A stretch of 64,000 bases of DNA from Moniliophthora roreri (lineage: Eukaryota; Basidiomycota; Agaricomycetes; Agaricales; Marasmiaceae), in contig LATX02000187.1 of assembly GCA_001466705.2 (NCBI GenBank), positions 62,001-126,000 on the forward strand. The letters are read 5' to 3'. Positions 12,735 through 24,079 of this stretch are shown here, piece after piece. Under the pieces are notes generated by a model that was not told the DNA's origin, made no database searches, and saw only the letters and a list, made by a program, of their open reading frames with translations. Position numbers and translations under genes: made by a program. Position 1 is the first letter of the stretch; each line of letters opens with the position of its first letter.

Positions 12735-14348
12735 CTAGTCTCCGATACTGCTACGATATGCAGGAGGCGCCGAAGCTTCGGATTCCATGTCACCCTGACG
12801 CGATGACAGAATGAGTTGCACCGTTTCACGCAGATTAGCCAACTCATTCCGCATGTGTGCTAAATCTGCTGCTCTCTCTGGGGTTCGTGTATGAGCTCTT
12901 GGCAACGAACCCTGGCCCACGCTGCTCGGTGGGCTGGGGGTAGGTGTTGTCAACCTGGGGTGCTTTGAAAAGTTCACAGGCGTCGAGATTGTGTCCGAAA
13001 CTTGTCCACGAACATTCCTCCGGGTTACAGATGACGCTAGTTGAACTGGAACTGTATTCTCCGTGTCGTAAGTCCTCATGTCGAACGGCGTAGTGATAGG
13101 CTGATCTTTCGACCACCATCGCCGTTTGCGGATGAACCAACCGATCACAATCAGTATTATAAGAACGAGTCCACCTATGGCACCGCCTAATATTGCTCCG
13201 AGATGTGATGAACGGCTTGGCGAACTGGCCTTGGGAGGTAAGGCCGGCGAAGCGGGATCGTCCTGAGGGTCGAAAATATTTGTGCTATGGGTAAACATCA
13301 GAACCGGGCGGATCGAAGCCGTTTGTTTTACTGACAAAGTTTGGTTGCTAGAGGCGACCGTAGTGGTGCCGTTCACGGATAGAGTTAACGAGCCACCACC
13401 TTCGTTTTTAATTTCCAACAAATGCAGGGTATCATTTCTCAGGCCACCTGCGTGAAATAGTAGCGTATTCTCGTCGGTAAATGAAGAACGAGAAGTGTGA
13501 TAGTAGATTGAATTATCCAGTGTTACTGAATAGTTTCCGCCAGTTGGTGAGACCGTTCCACGAATCTGTAACGAGACACCTTCGAATTCATGAGTTTGAC
13601 TTGCCTTGTCGGATTTTGAAGAGACATACCCATAAATGAAGCCCGAGCCTTGTCTCCTGCTGTGTTGGACTGATGAAACCGCGGGTCAGAGCTCCACCCT
13701 CCAGTCAATGTCATGGACTTGTTATTCGAGGGATCAAGAGTCACATTGAACCTTGGATACGTTTCAGAGACACAACGCAATGACAGGGATCTCATTACCT
13801 ACCTGTCTTCTGAGGATTGCACGAGGTACTTAATAATTGCTTTATCGAAATCCATGCGTGCCATGGGATTACCAGGAAGTGCATTAGAGATAAAGTTACC
13901 GATAGAGACCGTGTGGTTCCCATCCGGGAGGTTTTGAAGAGTGGCAAGAATGTCGGTAGTTATATTCCGCCCGTCATTAGTGACTACTTGATTATCAACG
14001 AGAATATCATAGGTAACGAAAGCAGAGTCTCCGAGCAGCTGGATGTAGGTGCCTATAGATTATATGAGAAGTTGATACTAATGCCATACAGCACGATAGC
14101 GTACCTTGGAAGTGAATAGACAACGACTCGACTCCCGTGCCCTTTGGAGAGATGATATGGTGTGTTCCATTGTCAACGAAAAGTTGAAAGTCAGCCGTAG
14201 CGACACCATCAGCACCCTTCCCATCAACAACCGGGTTCCAACCAGCAGAGTAATCAGGTTTTCCAAAAGTATCACGAGTGGGAGAGTAAACGACAGTGGG
14301 AGATGTATCCTCTATCACGAACTGATCGAATTGCTTCGATTCAGCCAT
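12735..14348 (-). CDS. single-pass membrane protein with two beta-sandwich-like domains, paralogue A
   Basis: The minus-strand gene starts at 14348 (MAESKQFDQFVIEDTSPTVV) and ends at 12735. The predicted order is two repeated beta-rich extracellular units of the galactose-binding-like kind, one containing 'SIHFQG' and 'TYIQLLGDSAFVTYDILVD', the second 'VSLQIRGTVSPTGGNYSVTL' and 'LSVNGTTTV'. These are followed by a Pro/Ser linker, one transmembrane helix (AILGGAIGGLVLIILIVIGW) with a basic stop (RKRR), a Ser/Thr-rich cytosolic tail with TTPF...Y..ENTVPV, a short coiled coil (LAHMRNELANLRETV) and a C-terminal PPAY motif. No cleavable signal peptide is obvious. The family is common in Agaricomycetes but, as far as I know, has no proven function; ligand binding is a guess. 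It is a tandem duplicate of 14936-16542 in the same orientation. Confidence 0.75.
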
Positions 14349-14428
14349 CGGTGATGGGCAGACAGCCCAGAATAATCAAAGAAGCAAAGCTGGAAAGAGA
14401 AAACTCGCGAATACCCCCAAAAAGATGG

Positions 14429-14436
14429 TATTTATA
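14429..14436 (-). promoter_or_regulatory. TATA-like box of paralogue A
   Basis: TATAAATA on the minus strand about 80 bases before the ATG. The same box in the same setting precedes paralogue B. Confidence 0.5.
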
Positions 14437-14935
14437 CCGTGCCAGGGAACAAGCCATTTTGCAGAGAAGAGATGGGAAGTGTCAAGGTATTTCAAGTTTA
14501 CGTCATCTCGCCTGAAACACTCTCAGAGCGCTCTCAACTAAACGGATTACAAATACCAAGTCCCCATATACAGCGCCTGGCCATCTGTCGCGCTTCAATT
14601 GGTCGTCCGGGTGAAGTGAAGATGTTCAGAAACGAATAGGTTACAGAACATGCATAGAGACCCACCAGCACGTTCCAGCGAAGACGAACAGCTGTTTTCG
14701 CAGACCTTCGAGCCACCTATACCGTTCATTCCAGACCCTCTTTGAAGTAGAACCGCGTGAAATGCAATTACTATTAGACCTGAACCCTAATCCGAAATAC
14801 AATCACAACTCTTTCCTGTCCGCTGGAGACTTCTTTAGCATTGACTACAGGAGGCTCCAGGCCGACCACTAGTAACCGTGTACTATAACTCGAGGTGCAC
14901 ACATTATTGACGATAGATTGATAAGCCACAGACTG

Positions 14936-16542
14936 CTAACCACCGACACTGCTACGGTATGCGGGGGGAGCCGATGCTTCCGACTGTGCGCCATCCTGAT
15001 ATGATTCAGAAAGGATGTTTTGCACCGTTTCACGTAGGTTGGCAAGCTCGTTCCGCATGTGAGCCAAATCTGCTGCCCCTTCTGGAGTTTGCGTTGGCAA
15101 CGACTCCTGGTCTACGCTGCTCGGTAGGCTGGTGGAGGTAGGCGTTGTTAGCCTGGACTGTTTTGAAGAGATTACAGGTGTCGGAATTGTGTCTGGAACT
15201 TCTCCGCGAGGATTCTTTGTCCGAGTTGCGGGCAACTTTAGAGCTGAAACTGGAAGTGTGTTCTCTTTGTCATAGGTCCTAGTGGTGAAGGGCGTAGTGA
15301 CGAGGTGTTTCGACCGCTGCCGCCGTTTGCGGAAGAAGAGTATACCAATCGCGATGAGTACAACCAGAGCAAGTCCACCAAATACGCCGCCCAATATTGC
15401 TCCGAGGTGCGATGAAGGACGGCTTGGTGAATTGGATCCAGGTGTGGATGTGGGATTGCCCGGGAGGATTGACATCTTTTGTGCTATTTGTGAACGTCAG
15501 ATGAATCAAAGACGAAGATGCAATATAGTACCGACGTTTGGTTCCTTGAATCAAATGCAGTGGTACCATTCACAGCTAGAATCAGCGAGCCACCACCGTC
15601 GTTTGTTATTTCCAATGAATGCAAAGTATCGGCACTCAGGTTGCCTGCGTGGAACAGCAGGGTATTTTCGTCTGTAAATGAAGAGCGTGCGGTGTAGTGG
15701 TACGTTGAGTTGTCCAGTTTTACCGAATAGTCCCCCCCGGTAGGTGAGACGGTTCCTCGGATCTGTAGCGAGACACCTGCAAGATTATCAGTTTGACCGA
15801 GTCTTGCTAGTGTCTGAAAAGATAGATACCAATGAACGAAGCCTGGGCCTTGTCTCCTGCTGTGTTGGACTGGTGAAGTTGTGAGTCAGAGCTCCATCCT
15901 CCGGTTAAAGTCATGGAATTTTGGTTTGAGGGGTCCAAAGTATAGTTCAACCTTGAATGAATGTCAGAGGCATGTGAAGTAGTAAAAAAACTATCGCACA
16001 CCTATATTCCAAGGATTGTACAGGGTACCTGATGACGGCTTTGTCAAATTCCAGGAACGTTGGGGGATCATTATCGATTGCAAGAGATATAATATTGTTA
16101 AGAGATATCGTATGATTTCCCTCGGATAGCCCCTGTACAATGGCAAGGACCTTAGTCGTTTGATTGCGCCCGTCGTTGGAAATTCTTTGACCATCAATAA
16201 AAGTATCGTAGGTAGACAGAACGAAGGCTCCGAGGAGCTGAACGTGAGTGCCTATGGATGATATGAGGGAGTGCCGACACCAATGAAACGCGATAGCTTA
16301 CCTTGAAAGCTGATAGACAACGAGACTCCAGCGCCCTGTCGTGAGGTGATGTGGTATGTTCCACTTCCGACATCAAGTCGGTTATTAGTCGTAGCAACAC
16401 CGTCAGCACCCTTCCCATCAAGAATCGGGTTCCATCCAGCGAGGTAATCAGGTTTTCCAAAAGTGTCACGAGTGGGAGAGTAAACGACAGTGGGAGATGT
16501 ATCCTCTATCACGAACTGATCGAATTGTTTCGATTCAGCCAT
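14936..16542 (-). CDS. single-pass membrane protein with two beta-sandwich-like domains, paralogue B
   Basis: This is the tandem paralogue of 12735-14348, starting at 16542 with the same first 33 residues and ending at 14936. It has the same plan: two beta-rich units (for example 'LDPSNQNSMTLTGGWSSDSQ'), a Pro-rich linker, a transmembrane helix (GAILGGVFGGLALVVLIAIG) with RKRRQR after it, a tail with TTPFTTRTYDKENTLPV, a short coiled coil (LAHMRNELANLRETVQNIL) and a final APPAY. The cytosolic end is more conserved between A and B than the middle of the ectodomain. The coding sequence is broken by several ~50-base introns; I could follow the frame through most of it, but exon edges in the second ectodomain unit are approximate. 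Function unknown; a surface receptor or carbohydrate-binding role is inference. Confidence 0.73.
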
Positions 16543-16631
16543 CGGTGATGGGCAGACAGCCCAGGATAATCAAAGAAGTGGAGTTGAAAAACGGAATAAA
16601 GAGGAAGCTCGCGAATAGCCCAAAGAAATGG

Positions 16632-16639
16632 TATTTATA
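16632..16639 (-). promoter_or_regulatory. TATA-like box of paralogue B
   Basis: TATAAATA on the minus strand about 90 bases before the ATG, with surrounding sequence matching the paralogue A promoter. Confidence 0.5.
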
Positions 16640-17291
16640 CCGCGTCAAGGGAACGAGCGATTTTGCAGAGAAGAGATGGCCGGTGTCAAAGTAACATCAT
16701 TGCCTGAAACACTTTGAGGGCGCTCAGCCCATTGAAAGTGCCTGTCCTGAACAGGCATTGAATAGTAATTGAGCGCCCAATATCCAGCCATGCTGCGGTT
16801 TGCCAGCTGTCCTAGTGAAGTGGCATCAACAACTTCCCAGGTCAGTAAAATCTTCCTCACGCCGATATTCAAATATTCGAAGCTTGTCGACGTTACCATC
16901 ACAGGAAAAACAAATCCAGGCAGTAACGACGAGAGCCGCCGTGGTAGAGATAGCGGTTGTGGGAAATAGCTCTGGAGCTATAGACAAGGCCGAGGATTGT
17001 CCAAATCGATCGTCACGTGTAGATTACCAATTTTGAAGGGCCTCCGTCCTCTAACCCGAGGACCTTCGTCTTTCTCCGCTGCGTCAATGGCCACTCTGCT
17101 CAGTGCTCTCCTCCATGTACAAGTACTAGAACAAAGTGCAATAAGTTGAGCTTGGCATGGTGCTCGATCAGTATCGTTCCTGGGGACTCATATCCTTCCC
17201 ACCATCGTCATCCAGCTGACCCGAATCCCGTTATCTGTACACGATGATCCCAGGCGGCGGGAACACCAGGTGCTATCTCTCTTTCGCAACC

Positions 17292-19333
17292 ATGTCCTTT
17301 CTGCGTTGGGGATTCGTTTTGCTTCTTGCGCTGGGCTCGAGGTCCCAGAAAGTTCTCAGCAATTTCAACGTTACATCAAGTCCGGGACAGCATGTGTTTT
17401 CAGAAGAAGTACATCTTTTTACGCCTGTCGAGTCGTTGTCGGCCGTATCAGAAGATAATTTCACGATTCTTCGCCATCCTCTATTCCGGAAATACGGTGC
17501 GAGGATCAAGAAGACCGATTTCTGTGACCCTACTGTGAAGTGCGTACCCCTCGCGGCTTTGGATGACCTCGTGCTCCTGACAGAAAGCTCTTGAACAGCG
17601 GATATACAGGTTATATTGATATTGAAGCAAGACACTTGTTTTTCTACTTCTTTGAGTCGAGATCATCTCCGGAGAAGGACGATGTAATTTTTTGGACCAA
17701 CGGAGGTCAATTACATACACTTCAAGACGTTTCTATGATGCTGAAGAGTTACCATTAGGGCCCGGAGCATCATCTTCGCTTGGATTGTTCATGGAGCTAG
17801 GTGCGCACGATGGGGTTATTGACGACTGTTCTGGAACTGATCCATCCTCTAACTAGGTCCATGCAGAATTCTTGACGCAAAAGGCCCAAAGTTTCATCCT
17901 GAATCCTGGAGCTCGAATGCGAACATATTCTTCATCGACCAACCTATCGGCGTCGGCTTCTCCTATGCTGAGTACGGGGAAACGGTCGTGAGTTCACTGT
18001 GTTATCGGCGACCCATCCTATGCGCTTAGCGTCGTACATCAGGATACTACGGAAGAAGCAGCAAAAGATATCGCGGCTTTTGTATCCATTTTCTTTGAAA
18101 ACTTCAGCCAGTTCAAGGGGAGGCCGTTCCATATGGCTGGTGAATCCTTCGGCGTAAGTAACACAAGAACGAACGGGGATGAATGTCTGAATTACGATCT
18201 AGGGCCGCTACATTCCTCTTTTTGCTTCAGCCGTTTATGACCAGAATACTGCTCTCATCGAGGCAGGCCTGACACCTATCAATCTTGCCTCTGCAATGAT
18301 CGGTATACCTGCCATCTTTCATTCAGCTTTGAGCTATTCTGATATTGGTCTGCGAAGGAAATGGCGCAACACACTGGTTCCATGCGCTTTTGTCCTTTTA
18401 CGATATGGCCTGCACTGCAGCCTCGGTTCCACCTGTACTGGACATCAGTACTTGCGTTGCAATAAAAAAGGCGGTGAGTGTCAAACGTGTACTCGCTTTT
18501 CACAGCTGCTAACACTCGAATAGTTGGGAAGGTGTCAAAAATGGACACAGCAGTCATGTATCGACCAGTTCGACGCTATTAACTGTGCCGCGGCATCTAA
18601 TTTCTGCAGAGACTTACTCGTTCTACCCTATAGAGATAGTGGTGCGCTAATTATTTATTCATTAGTCTTGGTTCACATCCGAAGCCCAGCCCAGGCATGA
18701 ACCCATACGATATAAGCAAGAAATGTGAGGGTAATGTCGAAGAGTATTTCTGTTATCCTTTCACAAAGTGAGCTTACGAGCGTATCCGCATATATTCACG
18801 CAACGAACATCATCTTCGCAGACACATTGATGATTACCTCTCAGATCCAAAAGTGAGAGATGAGCTCGGCGTCGATCATCACCCTGCCATTCCGACCAAC
18901 TTTACTCGAACCAGTTTCGCTGTACATGACGCATTCGACCGCAGTTTGGATATTCTGCACGAGTCGACTGCTTACATTGGAGCGCTTCTTGAACGTGGAG
19001 TTCGAGTTCTGATCTATGTTGGAACGTACGACTGGATATGCAACTGGGTTGGAAATGAGAGATGGACGCTCGAACTGGAGTGGAGCGGGAAACAAGGATT
19101 TGGACGTCAAGAATTGAGGGAGTGGCTCGTCGATGGGAAAAGAGCTGGTAGAACCAGGAGCTGGGGTAACTTTACGTTTGCGACGGTCGATGCAGCTGGG
19201 CATATGGTACGCGTTCATTTTCCGCTATCTTTGACACATAAGACTCAATCGGAGGGCTACACAGGTCCCATACGACAAACCCAAAGAGTCATTGGAGTTG
19301 GTGAATCGCTGGTTGGCTGGAAAAGAACTCTGA
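17292..19333 (+). CDS. serine carboxypeptidase (S10, carboxypeptidase Y-like), copy 1
   Basis: This secreted or vacuolar serine carboxypeptidase removes C-terminal residues from peptides. The start at 17292 gives a signal peptide ([16 protein letters not shown]); an in-frame ATG at 17244 is possible but would bury the signal. Key stretches in order are: '[13 protein letters not shown]'; '[20 protein letters not shown]'; '[18 protein letters not shown]' (oxyanion region, across an intron); '[20 protein letters not shown]'; '[19 protein letters not shown]', whose Ser is the nucleophile, split by an intron; '[17 protein letters not shown]' (catalytic Asp); and 'DAAGHMVPYDKP' (catalytic His, across the last intron). 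It ends KEL-TGA at 19333. Frame holds at every junction checked, so this is the only apparently intact copy of four in the window. It heads a tandem array with two decayed copies downstream. Confidence 0.88.
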
Positions 19334-19469
19334 AGATCATGCCATGACTCCGTCACCAGAGAAATCAAACTACGCTTGTACGAACTGACTCCTTGATTGT
19401 ATTATACTCGGTGCCGCCAATTGTAGCTCTTGAGCACGCGAAAGATGGTCATCTACATGTGCAACGAGT

Positions 19470-21515
19470 ATGCAGGGACGTCAGGTGCTCCTCGTCTTCT
19501 GTAACGTTCATCCTGGTGCGCTGTGGAGCTGTTCTACTTCTCGCACTGGGTGCTGCGTCCCAGGCATCGCAAAGTGTCTTCACCAGCTCCAACACCACTC
19601 TAGGCCAGCACACGTTTCCAGACGAAGGAGTTTTCTTTACGCCGGTCGAATCACTTTCTGCTTTGTCAGAGGTTGAATTCACCACTTTACATCACCCGCT
19701 GCTTCCGAAGCACAGCGCCAGAATCAAGAAGACCACTTTCTGTGATCCTACTGTCAAGTACGCGTATCACCACATTCGAAATCGTTGCTCTCACGCATGA
19801 GCAGTGGACACACTGGTTGTATTGATATTGAGGTAAGGCACCTATTTTTCTACTTTTTCGAGTCGAGGTCATACCCAGAGAAAGACGATGTGATCATGGT
19901 GGACGAACGGAGGTCATATTGACGCAGTGCGATGGGACGAATACACATCTGAAGTGCTTTTATAGGAGCCGGATGCTCGTCCTCACTCGGCTTGTTCATT
20001 GAATTAAGTGTGTGCTCTGCGAGTTCTACAACTGATCTGTTCGCTGACCGCAGGTCCGTACAGAGTACTCGACGCGAACGGTCTTAAATTTCATCCTGAA
20101 TCGTGGAACACCAATGCCGATATCTTCTTTATCGATCAATCCATCGGCGTCGGCCTCTCTTATGCTGAGTACGGAGAAGCAGTCGTGAGTTGTTCATCCG
20201 ACTGCTAGCCTGCTCATTCGCTGAGTTTCACCGATAATAGGACACCACGGAAGATACAGCTCAAGATATCGCAGCCTTCATATCGATCCTTTTCGAGAAC
20301 TTCAACCAGTTCAAAGGACGACCATTCCATATAACAGGAGAATCGTGGGCGTAAGCCCCGCATAACGTGTCGCATTCAAGGATGCAATTTATCACATGAG
20401 CATTACAAGGTCGGTATATCCCTCTCTTCGCGTCTGCCATCTATAATTGGAATGCAGCTTTGGTTGAGGCGGGGTTGACGCCCATCAGTCTTGTGTCTAT
20501 CATGATAGGTGTGTCTCGCCACTTTTTCTCCAAACGCTCTCTGAAACGTACGCAAAGGAATGGTTCAACGCACTGTTACCATAAGCTTCTGTCGTACTAC
20601 GGTATGGTCTGCACCGCTGCATCTCTCCCGCCTGTTCTTGACATCAGCACCTGCGTCAAAATGAAAAACGCCGTGAGTATTGTCCATTATCTGACTGTTT
20701 TCGAGTGCACTTACCTATAAGTGAATGGCTTGGGCAATGCAAGAGATGGTCCAAAGAATCGTGTATTAATCAGTTTGACAGTATCAGCTATAACGCGGTC
20801 GTGATGGCCTGTGAAGAATTGCTGGCTGCACCGTTTTGGAATACTGGTACGCCATTTTGCCTCGGATTGATACATGTAACCACAGTTATGTTCAGGCATG
20901 AACCCATACGATATTGACCAACCGTGCGAAGGCGGCATGGACTGTCTTTGTTACCCCGCAACCAAGGCATTTCTGCTTTATGCTATAGGCTAACTGCTAA
21001 CATCTGCCCTTAGGCAAATTAATGACTTCCTGTCTAATCCCAAGGTCAAAGCCAATCTGGGTGTTGACCAGGATCCTTCCATCCCTTCCAACTTCACCGG
21101 ATGCAACTTTCACGTGCGCAACGCATTCGATCGCAAGCTCGACAGGCTATATACTTCAACTGAATATGTCGCTGCACTTCTTGAACGTGGAGTTCATGTG
21201 CTGATATATGTTAAAACGTATGATTGGATAGCAAATTGCCATGGAAACGAGAGGTGGACACTTGAGTTGGAGTAGAGTGGGCAAGAAGGCTCCGCGCGGC
21301 AAGAGTTGAGGGAGTGGTTCGTTAACGGGCAGAGAGCTGGTAGAACAAGGGTTGGCGTAACTCACACTCACGACGGTAGAGGCGGCTGGGCATATGGTGT
21401 GTGTTCTTTATGTGCCACTGTGCTTATCCATACTGAACTGGGAACAACGTAGGTTCGGTACGACAAAACCAGAGTCCTTGGAACTGGTTGACCGTTGGTT
21501 GGCGGGCAATTTGGG
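19470..21515 (+). pseudogene. serine carboxypeptidase (S10) copy 2, decayed
   Basis: This tandem copy of the upstream carboxypeptidase is full length in outline but carries several lesions. The ATG used by copy 1 aligns with ACG here, and no in-frame ATG precedes the signal-like segment. One extra base near 19890-19905 breaks the 'DDVI-WTNGG' region. A TAG replaces the Trp after 'ERWTLELE' near 21273. A one-base deletion near 21360-21385 shifts the frame just before the catalytic His ('GHM') region. The nucleophile region (GESWA/GRYIP), the 'SIGVGLSYAEYGEAV' segment and 'KTYDWIANCHGNERW' are still recognisable, so decay is fairly recent or the copy decays slowly. Several independent lesions make sequencing error an unlikely explanation. 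Confidence 0.85.
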
Positions 21516-21827
21516 GATATCGAAACTAGTGCTTATATCGTCGACCAAGAACAGTCATGACAGTTTAAATTGAGAGAATACAGTGTTCCTTCAAAAGTTG
21601 GCTGTTGAACGTTGAACCCTTGAGCGCTCGTGAGAGGTTGCACGTGGGAGGTCACGAGTTCGTTCTCCAGAGTTTTGGACTAAGTCTTAGATTCCGTTCG
21701 AGTCTCGCCCTCTTTGCACCTCTTCCAGTCAAATCCTGCCTTATCAATCCGGTGTGTTTCTCATTTTTGCGGTGTTCAGAAATTCTGATTGAACTTTACT
21801 TCATCTCAGCATTCATTCTGACACCAG

Positions 21828-23408
21828 ATGGATCGCGACTATCCCCCGACACGAGCTCAGTCGCCACACACAGAGCCGAAGGAACGATCTCCGGAAAAAT
21901 TTAATTTAGAAGAGCTGCTCAATTCCATCGTCCGTCATAACAATGCACAGTCGACTCAGTCGAATGCTACCAAATCACGTCAGACTCGTCAAGATGTCAA
22001 TGAGCAAGTCTCCCACGGATTCGTATCACCAATGCCTCCGTCCTCCGCAAGGACTAGTACAGCGAGATACAAGTCGCCTTGTGCTACTTCAAAGACAAAC
22101 ACTACCAATTCGGGCTCACTGCCAAACAGCGGTAGGCCATTAAACACGGTCATGGTCTATGATGATAAGTAATGATGAATTAATACTTCAGCACCGATGG
22201 GTCCTGTTGCTGCTACTACAGCGGAGGATTCGGAATATTTGGCGTCGTCGAACCAATTTCTCTTCCCCAGTTTTCAGCAAATTTCGAATTTACCATTGGC
22301 CGATCAGGTTCCGCGTTTCATGTCCCCTCATTTCGTAACTTCGGACTCTGGCGTTTATCCCCTCTCGCCATCGCCAATCCAATATTTCGCCAGTACATCG
22401 ATCAAATCCGGGCCATTTGGACTGGAGCATGTGGTGGACATGCACACGTCTGTATACGCGATGCACAGATCATTCCAACTGCCCTTACCGGATCCTCATT
22501 ACCAACAGTTCCAGGTACTGGCAGCTCTTCAAGCTTGCATGGGCGGCGTACCTGCTCTTTCCAGCGAGGTCACCGAAGAGAGCCCTTCATCCCCACACGA
22601 AGCCGAGGCGTCTTCTACCGACCGTCGCATTTTCTCTAGTCGCCTAGGAGACTACCAGCAGAGCAATGAGCTTGATCTCGAAAGGATCGAGGACGGCTCT
22701 GATACAAGAACGACAGTCATGATTAAAAATGTACCCAACAGGATGACCGATAAGGATTTGGAAGAATTCATCGGGAAAGTGTGTCCGCGAAGAATCGACT
22801 TCATGTACTTGAGGATTGATTACCGAAACGGTTTGTTTTCTCTTCAATATCAACGGGCAGTCGTTTCAACAGTATTTTCCTATGATAGGGACCAATTTCG
22901 GGTATGCCTTTGTCAACTTTCTCTCGTGCCAGGATTTGTTGCGGTTCGCCAAGGCAAAGGTGAATCGTAAGTGGTAAGTCGTGGCGCGTTGACTCGTATA
23001 GGCACCACCCTCATATAATTTGACCAGGAACATGTTCTCAAGTGGGAAAGTAGTACAGATCAACTATGCCAAGCATCAGTTCGTTAAAATTTACTTCACA
23101 TTTAAGTACTATACTCACTCAGACACGGTAGAGGCAAACAAGCTCTCATTCGGAGGTTTCATAACTCAAGCGTCATGCACGAAAAGGCAGAGTGGCGTCC
23201 CAAGATTTTTTACTCTTTTGGCCCTAAGCAAGGTCTTCCCGAGCCGTTTCCTGGATCGCTTCCTCAGATGATGCAGGAGAGAAGTAATGATAATTTGAAT
23301 TCGGCACAGGTTGAAAAATTTGCCGACTTCGAGTGGGAAACCCGGAACTTGAAACGCAAGGCCACGAGTGAATGCTTCGTTACTGGCAAACGCGTAAAAC
23401 TCGCGTGA
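21828..23408 (+). CDS. Mei2-like RNA-binding protein, C-terminal RRM only
   Basis: Five exons join exactly: 21828-22131, 22192-22830, 22889-22973, 23028-23078 and 23132-23408, giving 451 residues. The first half is low-complexity and disordered. The second half is the Mei2-type C-terminal RRM: 'TTVMIKNVPNRMTDKDLEEF', 'RRIDFMYLRIDYRNGTNFGY', 'AFVNFLSCQDLLRFAKAKVN', 'KWNMFSSGKVVQINYAKHQG', then 'MHEKAEWRPKIFYSFGPKQG', the typical tail of this domain. In fission yeast, Mei2 binds meiRNA and switches cells to meiosis; the third RRM is the essential one. Here RRM1 and RRM2 are absent, so this is a short form, comparable in layout to terminal-ear-like proteins. The gene sits inside the carboxypeptidase array, between copies 2 and 3. 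Confidence 0.85.
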
Positions 23409-24079
23409 GGCATGTTATCCAGAAGGTAAAGAGTACCCTTTTCAATCTGTCTTTTTCCTTCAATTTGTGCATCAGTGACCTTCACTCTATACCATTTCTT
23501 GAATACGTCCTGGTGGTGACGATCCGCATGTAGTGTATCCTCAGGTGTCCATGTGTTTGCTGGTTATTTGTCTGTGTATTATTTATTTTGAACAATGCTC
23601 GAGTGAACTGCTTGATCACTGTTGGTATCGAAAGGAAACGCACGATTCTGTTGTAAAGATCAAGAAGCCTCAAGCTCATCATTTGCTCGAGCGTGCAAGG
23701 AAGTCGAGAGTTTCTGCGGCGGTCATGATCAAGGTGCAGTGCCCTAACGTATGTGGAAGGCCACGCGATATAGACGCAACTTGGTCTTCCACCTCACTTT
23801 CCATCATTCTGGCCACTTGACGATGGTAAGTTCAGATTCTTATTCACGTTTGATTTTCTTCTGGTATACGTTTTCAGCCACATGAGCATGGAAACAGCGG
23901 GAATCCCGCCGAAATAGAGAAATGTTATATCGATACGGTGCTCAGTTGATGTTGAGCTGCCATTGTCGAGTCATCGTTCAGTGCGGTAAATACGTGTCGT
24001 GCCCAGCTGGGCTGCTTGGATACCACGATCCTTTTCATCATGCATTTCTCATCAGCTTTCCCATCACATTTGGATCAAC
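23409..24079. other. 3' UTR and intergenic sequence
   Basis: Follows the Mei2-like stop codon. No coding sequence supported; the open frame at 23533-23820 has no recognisable features. Confidence 0.4.

Noticed and set aside
19393..19470. Non-ATG start extending carboxypeptidase copy 2 upstream
   Set aside because: No in-frame ATG, and the copy carries further frame-breaking lesions.
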